A DNA stretch of 7,034 nucleotides from positions 1-7,034 of the forward strand of contig CAMLHB010000123.1 of NCBI GenBank assembly GCA_946479725.1, read 5' to 3'. Position 1 is the first letter of the stretch. Each line of letters begins with the position of its first letter. This stretch comes from an uncultured Actinomycetes bacterium. Its GTDB lineage: Bacteria; Actinomycetota; Thermoleophilia; Solirubrobacterales; 70-9. Under the pieces are notes generated by a model. It was not told the origin of the DNA. It was given only the letters and a program-made list of their open reading frames with translations, and ran no database searches. The position numbers were made by a program, and so were the translations under genes. Of the stretch, positions 1 to 6,279 are shown in pieces.

Positions 1-1523
1 TCGATCTGGTCGTCGGGCCACAGGCCTATCACCAGCTGCCCGAACTGATCGCCCCGGCGCACGTCACCGAAGAAGAAGCCAAGGCGGCGCTGGCGCAGCT
101 GGAAGGGATGACGGTCGGCAAGGGCGATCCCAACTACGCGGCGGCGCTGGCGGCGGCGCGGAAAGCCGTCGCGGCGATCAGCGGCAAGGACCCGCAAACC
201 GGGGCGCCGTATGACCCGCTGCCGGCCACCCCCGAAGTGGAGCCCTACGCCGGCCTGCCGGCGGAACTGACGGCGCTCGACGAACGCCTGCTGGACGACT
301 GGGAGCAGGCGAAGCAGATCGACTACTGGTCGATCACGACGAAGAACTCCCTGACGAAGGTCGTCACGGCGCTGGAAAAACTCGAAGATGGGCTGCGGAA
401 GCTGCACGTCGGCAGCAGCAAGCTCGCGGCCGGGGCCGACCGCCTCGCCCGCGAAGCTGGGCGCCTCAGCGACGGGATCACCGCGCTCAGCGGCGGCGCC
501 GCGCGGCTGGTCGGCGGCCTCGGCCAGCTCGGCGACGGCGCCGAAGCGCTGCAGACCGCGCTATCCACCGGCGCCCAGGAAAGCGCGCCGCTGGAAGCCG
601 GGCTGGAACGCGGGAGCGTCCAGGTCCTCTCCGGCCGCAAGCAGATCCGCGACCAGGCCAAGCAGGTCGGCGAAGCCTCCCCCGGTCTCTTCAACTCCGG
701 CTACTTCGTGCTCTCGACCCTGGACGGGACGCCGCCGACCGCCCGCCAGGCGATCAACGAAACGATCGACCTCGACCGCGGCGGGCAGGCCGCCTCGGTC
801 CTGGTCATCTCCGACCACAGCTTCAACACCCCCGGCTCGATCCAACTCAACCACCAGCTCAACCGCGACGCCGCCGAACTGGCCGACAAGGCCGGCCTCA
901 CCACCGGGGTCGCCGGCGGCGCCGCCCAGCTGAACGACTACAGCCACGTCACCCGCGAGCGCATTCCCTGGGTGGTGCTGGCGATCACGATCGCCACCTT
1001 CCTCGTCCTCGTGGTGGTCCTGCGGGCGCTGCTGCTGGCGGCGATCGCCGTCGCCCTCAACCTCGCCACGGTCGCCGTCGCCTTCGGCGTCCTCACCCTG
1101 CTCTTCCACGTGCCGGACAGCTGGCCGCTCGGCGGCCACAGCTACGTGGACGCGGTCGGGGCGACGTTGATCTTCGGCCTCGTCTTCGGCCTCTCGATCG
1201 ATTACGCCGTCTTCCTCCTCAGCCGCATGCGCGAGCACTACGACGCCCACGGCGACAACGCTGCCGCGGTCGAGTTCGGCCTCTCCCGCACGGCCGGCGT
1301 CATCACCGGCGCCGCGATGATCATGATGGCCGTCTTCGTCGCCTTCGCCGGCGCCCCGATCGCCACCGTCAGCCAGCTCGGCATCGGCCTCACCATCGCC
1401 GTCCTCCTCGACGCCACCGTCGTCCGCATCGTCCTCCTCCCGGCCCTGATGCTGCTCCTGGGCGATCGCGTCTGGTGGCTCCCAAGGCCTCTCCAGCGCG
1501 CCATCCCCAAATTGAGCGTTTAG
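1..1523 (+). CDS. MMPL family (RND superfamily) transporter, C-terminal half, 5' partial
   Basis: The reading frame is open from the first complete codon at base 3, so the ATG at 108 is internal and the true start lies upstream. About 506 residues are visible. Residues 1-320 fit the second extracytoplasmic domain of an MMPL protein. Residues about 127-187 of it form a glycine-punctuated coiled coil with repeated GxxxL/LxxG spacing. About five membrane helices follow (roughly residues 322-341, 344-369, 386-405, 434-450, 457-485), matching TM8-TM12 of the family, then a short cytoplasmic tail. The motif SIDYAVFLLSR contains D400-Y401, equivalent to the Asp-Tyr proton-relay pair of TM10 in mycobacterial MmpL3. 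By family, it uses the proton gradient to export lipids or other hydrophobic molecules across the inner membrane; the substrate cannot be read from sequence. The nearby MCE genes suggest a role in envelope lipid traffic. Codon use is host-like (mostly GAA for Glu). The family call is firm; the substrate is unknown. Confidence 0.92.
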   Translation, partial: DLVVGPQAYHQLPELIAPAHVTEEEAKAALAQLEGMTVGKGDPNYAAALAAARKAVAAISGKDPQTGAPYDPLPATPEVEPYAGLPAELTALDERLLDDWEQAKQIDYWSITTKNSLTKVVTALEKLEDGLRKLHVGSSKLAAGADRLAREAGRLSDGITALSGGAARLVGGLGQLGDGAEALQTALSTGAQESAPLEAGLERGSVQVLSGRKQIRDQAKQVGEASPGLFNSGYFVLSTLDGTPPTARQAINETIDLDRGGQAASVLVISDHSFNTPGSIQLNHQLNRDAAELADKAGLTTGVAGGAAQLNDYSHVTRERIPWVVLAITIATFLVLVVVLRALLLAAIAVALNLATVAVAFGVLTLLFHVPDSWPLGGHSYVDAVGATLIFGLVFGLSIDYAVFLLSRMREHYDAHGDNAAAVEFGLSRTAGVITGAAMIMMAVFVAFAGAPIATVSQLGIGLTIAVLLDATVVRIVLLPALMLLLGDRVWWLPRPLQRAIPKLSV

Positions 1524-1527
1524 CCAC

Positions 1528-1555
1528 GGGCGCGGGGGAGAGTCAGGCGCCCCCG
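1528..1555 (+). terminator. GC-rich hairpin after the MMPL gene, possible weak terminator
   Basis: GGGCGC (1528-1533) can pair with GCGCCC (1547-1552). Alternatively CGGGGG (1533-1538) can pair with CCCCCG (1550-1555). The two 6-bp stems are mutually exclusive. There is no T-tract, only a TT at 1560-1561, so this is at best a weak or factor-assisted terminator. It fills most of the 46-base gap before the next gene, so read-through into that gene is plausible. Confidence 0.3.
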
Positions 1556-1569
1556 TCCCTTAAAGGGGC

Positions 1570-2295
1570 ATGGCACTCTCACGCCCCCCTCGATCGTCCC
1601 CGCCCCTCCCCGGCGAGTCCGCGCGGAGCGTCGAATACCGACGCTTGGCGCAGACTCATGGTTGGGATGCCGCGATCGCGACGCTTGCAGAGAGTCAGTA
1701 CGGACTGGTAACGCGCGATCAGCTCCGTGAAATTGGGCTGAAGGAGAGCGCGATCGACCGGCGGTGTCGCGCCGGTCGACTTCACCCGCTTCACCCAGCC
1801 GTCTTTCGCGTCGGGCACCGCATCGTCAGTAGGCAGGGACGATGGCTCGGGGCTGTCCTCGCTTCCGGCCCCGACGCCGTCCTCAGCCACTGGTCTGCCG
1901 CGGCCCTCTGGATAATCAGGCCCAACTCGCGCTCGCGGATCGATGTGACGGTGCCGCACTGCAGCCGCTCTTCGCGGCGGGTCTACCGGCATGTCTCCAA
2001 GGTGCCGCCCGATGAGCGGATGAGGGAGGCGGGGATCCCGGTGACCTCGGTGCCGCGCACCACCTTCGACCTCGCCGCCACCGAGGACGGCACCAAGGAG
2101 ATCGTCGAACTCGACGGCTGGCAGGGCCACAAGGGAAAAGTCGCCTTCCGCCAGGACCGCGCCCGCGCCCGCATCCTCCGCGTCCACGGCTACGGCGTCA
2201 CCCACATCACCTGGAACGAACTGGAGGACGAACCGGAGAAGATCGCCGCGGACCTGCGGGTGCTCTTGAGGAACGCAGACAAGACCTCGCGCTAG
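1570..2295 (+). CDS. AbiEi/DUF559-type protein (winged helix plus remnant of Vsr-like nuclease domain), probably internally deleted
   Basis: The predicted protein has 241 residues. Residues about 33-85 (ATLAESQYGLVTRDQLREIG, then CRAGRLHPLHPAVFRVGH) match the N-terminal winged helix-turn-helix of AbiEi-type antitoxin-domain proteins. Residues 86-170 match the middle domain, ending in GIPVTSVPRTTFDLAA. Full-length actinobacterial relatives, as I remember them, then have roughly 100 residues of linker and the start of a DUF559 (Vsr/PD-(D/E)XK-like) domain. Here only about eight residues separate FDLAA from VELDGW (179-184). The end of the nuclease domain remains (H187, F193, D196, R197, TWNELEDEP at 214-222), but the strand that usually carries an earlier acidic residue is missing, so nuclease activity is doubtful. 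Codon use differs from the neighbours (9 GAG, 5 GAA). ATG 1570 has AAAGGGG only one base upstream, too close for a good ribosome site; TTG 1645 is an alternative start just before the conserved part. No toxin gene is adjacent. It may be a degenerate mobile defence-type gene or a short functional variant. Confidence 0.72.
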   Translation: MALSRPPRSSPPLPGESARSVEYRRLAQTHGWDAAIATLAESQYGLVTRDQLREIGLKESAIDRRCRAGRLHPLHPAVFRVGHRIVSRQGRWLGAVLASGPDAVLSHWSAAALWIIRPNSRSRIDVTVPHCSRSSRRVYRHVSKVPPDERMREAGIPVTSVPRTTFDLAATEDGTKEIVELDGWQGHKGKVAFRQDRARARILRVHGYGVTHITWNELEDEPEKIAADLRVLLRNADKTSR

Positions 2296-2336
2296 CAGCT
2301 TCTGCATCCGGGTGAGGACGCGGCCGCAGGATGTCG

Positions 2337-2385
2337 GGCGCGCTCGCGCCGCCCATCCGGAGGGGGACCGCCTGCCACGGTCCCC
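2337..2385. terminator. Tandem hairpins between convergent genes, likely bidirectional terminator
   Basis: This lies in the 111-base gap between two genes that end toward each other. The stronger hairpin pairs GGGGACCG (2363-2370) with CGGTCCCC (2378-2385), a perfect 8-bp stem with a 7-base loop. Just before it, GGCGC (2337-2341) pairs with GCGCC (2346-2350) around a 4-base loop. Neither is followed by a T-run on either strand. Position and symmetry suit termination from both sides, but without T-tracts the mechanism is uncertain. Confidence 0.45.
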
Positions 2386-2406
2386 GTCGGCGGAGTTGGA
2401 CGACCG

Positions 2407-3183
2407 CTACTTCGACTGCTTGCAGCTCTGCTTCGAGAGCGCGGTCAGCGATTCGCCGTCTTGGAAGGTGAATTTGCCGCGCGCCTTCAGCTTCTTCGAG
2501 TTCGGGCACTTGGCGGCGATGAAGCTGCGCTTTTCGCCCTTGTAGCGCCACTGTTTGTCGATCTTGACGTTGAATTCCTTCAGCGCACCGGTGCCGCCGG
2601 CGATCAGCGGGACGGTGAGGTCCAGCCGCGGCCCGTAGCCTTCCTTGTTGTAGTTGGTGACGGTGCCTTCGAGGACCAGGCTTACCTGCAGCGGCGTCGT
2701 CCCGTAGGTGTGAAAGAGAATCGTCGGCTTGCCGCCCTTTGGAACCCCATTGAAGGCGGTCACGGTCTGCGGCACTTCGTAGACTTTGCCGGCTTTGAGG
2801 TAGGCGATCGCGTGCCCGCTGCCGATCATCGCGTTCCGGCACACCCGTTCCGCGACTTCGGTCGACTGGTTTTGCAGCTTCCCGGAATTGCAGGTCGCAA
2901 GGCCCTTCGTGTAGATGTGGTCGCTGCGATCGAAGTCGATCGTGGCGTGGATCGCCGGGCTCGGGACCCCATTCGGGTCGGTGGTCGAGGTCGTCAGCGT
3001 GGTGGCTTCGAGGCTCCCGGGCGTGAACTTCGTTTTGGAAAGCTTCTTCGGCCTAATCACCGAGTCGATCGACTGGGTGTTGCCGTCTGGCGCGTACACC
3101 GTGGGTCCGGCCCACGCGGCCGTTGCTGCGATCGCGATCGCGAAAAGGGCGATCGACGCGATCAGAAATGGACGTCTGCGCAT
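2407..3183 (-). CDS. Secreted protein of unknown function, four cysteines
   Basis: The product has 258 residues. It begins with a textbook Sec signal peptide: MRRRPF, a hydrophobic stretch at residues 7-24, and a likely cleavage site after AWA (residue 25). The mature part has no further membrane segment or lipobox, so it should be released or remain in the cell envelope. It looks rich in beta strands, with alternating hydrophobic stretches such as VSLVLEGTVTNYNKEGYG and LDLTVPLIAGG. Cysteines at 98, 115, 226 and 254 could form two disulfides. The C-terminus is basic (KLKARGKFTF, KQSCKQSK). I know of no named domain; from memory, similar secreted hypotheticals recur, often as paralogs, in Solirubrobacterales genomes. 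The start is well supported: AGGAG lies 7 bases before the ATG, the best ribosome site in the window. All nine glutamates are GAA, so this is a resident gene. It is divergent from the MCE operon and convergent with the AbiEi-type gene. Coding status and export are sure; function is not known. Confidence 0.85.
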   Translation of the reverse strand: MRRRPFLIASIALFAIAIAATAAWAGPTVYAPDGNTQSIDSVIRPKKLSKTKFTPGSLEATTLTTSTTDPNGVPSPAIHATIDFDRSDHIYTKGLATCNSGKLQNQSTEVAERVCRNAMIGSGHAIAYLKAGKVYEVPQTVTAFNGVPKGGKPTILFHTYGTTPLQVSLVLEGTVTNYNKEGYGPRLDLTVPLIAGGTGALKEFNVKIDKQWRYKGEKRSFIAAKCPNSKKLKARGKFTFQDGESLTALSKQSCKQSK

Positions 3184-3189
3184 TGCTTG

Positions 3190-3194
3190 CTCCT
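3190..3194 (-). promoter_or_regulatory. Shine-Dalgarno site of the secreted-protein gene
   Basis: On the minus strand this reads AGGAG, seven bases before the ATG whose first base is 3183. It fixes the start and puts the signal peptide exactly at the N-terminus. The other starts in the window have no comparable site. Confidence 0.8.
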
Positions 3195-3289
3195 AGGGTC
3201 GGATTTAGCGGCGCCTCTCCCACGTTCCCTAACCGCTCCCGCGACCCAGAGTAGCGCGTTGATTTCCAGTTAAGTCCCTGCTCGGACGG

Positions 3290-3318
3290 GTCTTGCCCGG
3301 GACCCCCTCGGATACGAT
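3290..3318 (+). promoter_or_regulatory. Possible promoter of the MCE operon
   Basis: TACGAT at 3313-3318 fits the TANNNT pattern of actinobacterial primary-sigma -10 elements. TTGCCC at 3293-3298 resembles a -35 but is only 14 bases away, shorter than the usual 16-18; a box starting at 3290 would have correct spacing but a poor sequence. If real, transcription would begin near 3325, favouring the GTG at 3377 over the TTG at 3293 as the start of the first MCE gene. Confidence 0.3.
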
Positions 3319-3376
3319 CCTGCAGCCGTTCTACCGGGTCGGAGGGGCCGGGGAACCTGAAAGCAAGCGACGATTC

Positions 3377-4768
3377 GTGGCTGCCAAAGCACCAGGCGAG
3401 GAGAGGGGCCCGGCGACCAGCCGGGGAACTACCCCAGCGCGCATCGCGGTGATCGTCGCCCTCGCCGTCGCCCTGATCGTCCTCGCCGTGATCTTCTTCG
3501 GCGGCAGCAGCGGCCACAAGTACACCCTCGTCTTCCAGAACGCGGGGCAGCTGGTCCCCGACAACCAGGTGCTGATCGGCGGCTCCCCGGCGGGCACGGT
3601 CGAAAGCATCGGCCTCACTGACGACAACCTCGCCGAAGTCAACGTCAGCGTCGACCAAGAGCTGCACGAAGGAACCACTGCCGTCATCCGCGCCACCTCG
3701 CTCTCCGGCGTCGCCAACCACTACGTCTCCATCAGCCCGGGTCCGAACAGCAACCCGGCGCTCGAAGACGGGGCGGAACTGGGCCTGTCCTCGACGACGA
3801 CGCCGGTCGACATCGACCAGTTCTTCAACACCTTCCCGCCGCGGGTGCGGCAGGGCCTCAGCGACTTCATCCGCGGCAACGCCGCGATCTACTCCGGCCA
3901 GGGCAAGAACGCCAACAACGCCTACAAATACTTCGGCACCGCGCTCAACCGCACCGGCGCCTTCGTCGGCGAACTGAACGCCGACCAGCGCCTGCTCTCC
4001 CGCTTCATCGTCAGCTCCTCGCGGTTGACCAGCGCGGTGGCCGGCCGCGGCGAACAGCTCTCCAGCGCGATCGGCAACGCCAGCACCGCCTTCAATGCGA
4101 TCGCCCAGGAAACCGCCGCCTTCGACGCCACCCTGCGGCGGCTGCCGCCGGTGATGCGGCAGTCGAACACGACCTTCGTCAACCTGCGGGCGGCGCTCGA
4201 CGACCTCGAACCGCTGGTCAACACGGCGAAGCCGGCGACCAAGGAACTGGCGCCCTTCCTCGCTGAACTGCGGCCGGTCTTCCAGAAACTGGTCCCGTTC
4301 ACGCACAACCTGAAGCTGATCGTTCACCAGCCGGGCAAGGGCAACGACGCCGGCGACCTGCTGGCGGTGCTGCCGAAGGTGCAGGACCTCACCTCCAGCG
4401 CCTTCCCGCACTCCGAACAGGCGATCTCCGACTTCCAGCCCAACCTCAACTTCATCCGCGCCTACACGCCGGACCTCTTCAACGCCTTCAGCAAGCTCGG
4501 CCAGGTGGCGGGCTATTACGACGGCAACGGCCACTACGTGCGGGCGGTTACCGCCGGCCAGAACCTCTTCCGCTACAACGCCGGCTCCTCCGAACTGGAA
4601 CCGATCACCAAATCCGAACAGTTCGCGCCGTTCGGTTCGACCGAAGTCAACCGCCGCTGCCCGGGCGGTGCCACCCAGCCCGCTGCCGACGGCTCCAACC
4701 CCTGGGTTGGCGGCGGCAGCGTCGACTCCTCTGAATGCGACCCCGGCGACGTGCCCCCCGGCCCATGA
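3377..4768 (+). CDS. MCE/MlaD family protein, first gene of the MCE operon
   Basis: From GTG 3377 the protein has 463 residues. A charged cytoplasmic N-tail of about 22 residues is followed by a single membrane helix (about 23-41) and an MCE domain (about 47-123) starting HKYTLVFQNAGQLVPDNQV, with the family's typical GGSPAGTVESI turn. The motif PVDIDQFF follows at 143-150, then a long, mostly helical region to about residue 400 containing VAGRGEQL. The C-terminal tail is Gly/Pro-rich with two cysteines. MCE proteins oligomerise outside the membrane into rings or tubes that carry lipids; the helical tail probably extends the tunnel. The frame also stays open upstream to a TTG at 3293 (491 residues). 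I prefer GTG 3377 because the extra 28 residues look non-coding and overlap a promoter-like box; neither start has a clear ribosome site. Its stop overlaps the next start as ATGA, showing translational coupling. No permease gene precedes it. Confidence 0.88.
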   Translation: MAAKAPGEERGPATSRGTTPARIAVIVALAVALIVLAVIFFGGSSGHKYTLVFQNAGQLVPDNQVLIGGSPAGTVESIGLTDDNLAEVNVSVDQELHEGTTAVIRATSLSGVANHYVSISPGPNSNPALEDGAELGLSSTTTPVDIDQFFNTFPPRVRQGLSDFIRGNAAIYSGQGKNANNAYKYFGTALNRTGAFVGELNADQRLLSRFIVSSSRLTSAVAGRGEQLSSAIGNASTAFNAIAQETAAFDATLRRLPPVMRQSNTTFVNLRAALDDLEPLVNTAKPATKELAPFLAELRPVFQKLVPFTHNLKLIVHQPGKGNDAGDLLAVLPKVQDLTSSAFPHSEQAISDFQPNLNFIRAYTPDLFNAFSKLGQVAGYYDGNGHYVRAVTAGQNLFRYNAGSSELEPITKSEQFAPFGSTEVNRRCPGGATQPAADGSNPWVGGGSVDSSECDPGDVPPGP

Positions 4769-6279
4769 GCAAACGGCTACTACTCGCCCTTGCCCTGGTG
4801 CTCGCCGTCGTCGCCGTGGTGCTGATCGCCTCCGGCGGCGGCTCCTCCGACGGTTACCGGGTCCGCGCGATCTTCGACAACGGCGGCTTCATGGTCAAAG
4901 GCGAGCAGGTGCGGGTCGCCGGCGCCAACGTCGGCGAAATCGAATCGGTCAACGTGACGATGCCCGGCGAGGCTGTCGCCTACAAGAACGGCGAAAAGGT
5001 CGAAAAGCCCGGCAAGGCGGTGATCGTCATGAAGATCACCGACCCCGGCTTCCAGGACTTCCGCCAGGACGCTTCCTGTCTGATCCGGCCCCAGTCGCTG
5101 ATCGGCGAGAAGTTCGTCGACTGCCGCACCACCCTTCCGCGGGCTCCCGGCAGCGAGCCATCACCGCCGCTGAAGCAGGTTCCCGACGGCGAACCCGGCG
5201 CCGGCGAGTACCTACTGCCGCTGGGCAGCAACGGCACCAGCGTCGACCCGGATCTGATCAACGACATCCAGTCGCTGCCCTACGCCCAGCGCTTCCGCCT
5301 CATCTTCAACGAACTCGGCGCCGGCCTCGCCGGCCGTGGCGAAGACCTCGAGGTCCTGGTCAAGCGCGCCAACCCGGTCCTCCGCGACGCCGACCGCCTC
5401 TTCGGGCAGCTCTCCGCCGAACGCAAGCAACTGGCCCAGCTCGCCAGCGATTCCGACCAGATCCTGGTTCCGCTCGCGCGTGAACGCAAGGCGGTGGCCG
5501 GCTTCCTCTCCAACTCCGGAGCCGCCGCCGAAGCCAGCGCCGAAAAGGGCCCGGAACTGGAAGAAGCGCTGCAGAAGTTCCCCACCTTTCTCGTCGAGTT
5601 CCGCAAGACGATGCGCAGCCTGCAGACCTTCTCCGACGCCGGGACGCCGGTCTTCGAAGACTTCGGCACCGCCGCCCCGTCCCTCACCGATGCGACCAAG
5701 ACCCTGACCCCGTTCTCTGAAGCCCTGACGGTCTCGCTCAAGAGCCTCGGCAATGCGGGTGAAGCGTCGGGGCCGATCTTCCGCAAAGCGGACCCGGTGA
5801 TTGTCAAGGCCGGCGAACTGGCGAAGTCAGGAGTCAAGCCGACGGGTGAACTGGCGAAGTTGCTGGTGAACATCAAGCAGACCGGCGGGTGGGAAGGTTT
5901 GACCGAACTCGTCTATAACTCCACCGCCTCACTCAACGGATTCGATAAATATGGCCACTTCGGCCGAACCCGAGTGACGCTATCCGGATGTGTGGAATAC
6001 GAAGTGGCCCCCCATGGGTACTCTGGCTGTGTAGCGCGCTTCAATGGAACGAACGCGCCTGAAGTTGGGGAAGCGAGTACCAGTACCGCCGATCTGTACC
6101 GCCTGCTCCAGGAACGGATGGGCCGACAGGCCGGGGGCACCACCGCGGCCGGGGCCCCGGCGATCGGGGTTGGCCAAGGAAACAGCACTCAACGTCGCGC
6201 TGAAGACAGGGCCGGAATAGCCCAGTCCTCGAAAACCGAAGGGACCGAACCCCTTCTCGATTACCTCCTGGGGCCATGA
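4765..6279 (+). CDS. MCE/MlaD family protein, second gene of the MCE operon
   Basis: The protein has 504 residues. Start ATG 4765 forms an ATGA overlap with the previous stop and puts the membrane helix at residues 4-23. An in-frame ATG at 4735 would add ten Arg/Pro-rich residues inside the previous gene and is less likely. The MCE domain spans about 31-125 (YRVRAIFDNGGFMVKGEQVR, then VAGANVGEIESV). It carries a charged insertion at about 67-84 (AVAYKNGEKVEKPGK) and two cysteines, C105 and C120. A Pro/Gly linker (125-160) leads to a helical tail with GLAGRGEDL at 187-195. A second cysteine pair, C409 and C422, lies in a distinctive segment near the C-terminus, followed by a low-complexity tail. 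It lacks the PVDIDQFF motif present in the flanking MCE proteins, so it is a distinct subunit type and not a recent duplicate. From about 5880 codons end more often in A or T than earlier in the gene. By family it is an envelope lipid-carrier subunit, presumably hetero-oligomeric with its neighbours. Confidence 0.88.
   Translation: MSKRLLLALALVLAVVAVVLIASGGGSSDGYRVRAIFDNGGFMVKGEQVRVAGANVGEIESVNVTMPGEAVAYKNGEKVEKPGKAVIVMKITDPGFQDFRQDASCLIRPQSLIGEKFVDCRTTLPRAPGSEPSPPLKQVPDGEPGAGEYLLPLGSNGTSVDPDLINDIQSLPYAQRFRLIFNELGAGLAGRGEDLEVLVKRANPVLRDADRLFGQLSAERKQLAQLASDSDQILVPLARERKAVAGFLSNSGAAAEASAEKGPELEEALQKFPTFLVEFRKTMRSLQTFSDAGTPVFEDFGTAAPSLTDATKTLTPFSEALTVSLKSLGNAGEASGPIFRKADPVIVKAGELAKSGVKPTGELAKLLVNIKQTGGWEGLTELVYNSTASLNGFDKYGHFGRTRVTLSGCVEYEVAPHGYSGCVARFNGTNAPEVGEASTSTADLYRLLQERMGRQAGGTTAAGAPAIGVGQGNSTQRRAEDRAGIAQSSKTEGTEPLLDYLLGP
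5815..5860 (+). repeat. Short in-frame direct repeat in the second MCE gene
   Basis: The 13-base sequence GAACTGGCGAAGT occurs at 5815-5827 and 5848-5860, 33 bases (11 codons) apart, encoding GELAK twice in the helical tail. The 11-residue period suits a helical or coiled-coil segment. It is probably part of the protein's own repeat pattern, not a mobile or regulatory element. Confidence 0.5.

Larger units (their letters stand above)
3184..3376. other. Divergent intergenic region between the secreted-protein gene and the MCE operon
   Basis: These 193 bases must carry the promoters for both directions. For the minus strand the best -10 candidate is TACTCT (complement of 3248-3253), but I see no convincing -35. 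For the plus strand there is a -10-like TACGAT at 3313-3318. A short inverted repeat, GGGTC (3288-3292) with GACCC (3301-3305) around an 8-base loop, sits just before that -10 and could be an operator, though in GC-rich DNA it may be chance. Confidence 0.5.

Noticed and set aside
561..1250. Open frame of 229 codons on the minus strand inside the MMPL gene
   Set aside because: Its product is extremely rich in Asp, Glu, Gly and Arg, typical of the complement of GC-rich membrane-helix codons.
1475..1711. Small plus-strand open frame bridging the MMPL end and the AbiEi-type start
   Set aside because: It overlaps both genes in another frame, has no ribosome site, and its Pro/Ser/Arg-rich product shows no recognisable feature.
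2207..2842. Minus-strand open frame overlapping the end of the AbiEi-type gene and the secreted protein
   Set aside because: It is an out-of-frame shadow of the secreted-protein gene, Arg/Gln-rich, and crosses the convergent terminator.
2461..3273. Open frame of 270 codons on the plus strand opposite the secreted protein
   Set aside because: The minus frame has a signal peptide, a perfect AGGAG site and host codon bias; the plus frame has a low-complexity composition and no ribosome site.
3053..4534. Open frame of 493 codons on the minus strand opposite the first MCE gene
   Set aside because: Antisense shadow in GC-rich DNA: the product is rich in Arg, Gly, Glu, Asp and Val with no domain or membrane segment, it also runs into the secreted-protein gene, and the plus frame has a clear anchor and MCE domain.
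4735..4764. Upstream in-frame ATG for the second MCE gene
   Set aside because: It lies inside the previous gene and adds an Arg/Pro stretch; the ATGA overlap at 4765 mirrors the next junction and places the membrane helix at the N-terminus.
4668..5483. Open frame of 271 codons on the plus strand across the first and second MCE genes
   Set aside because: Its product is an Arg/Pro/Ala-rich frame-shift shadow covering the junction of two well-supported genes.
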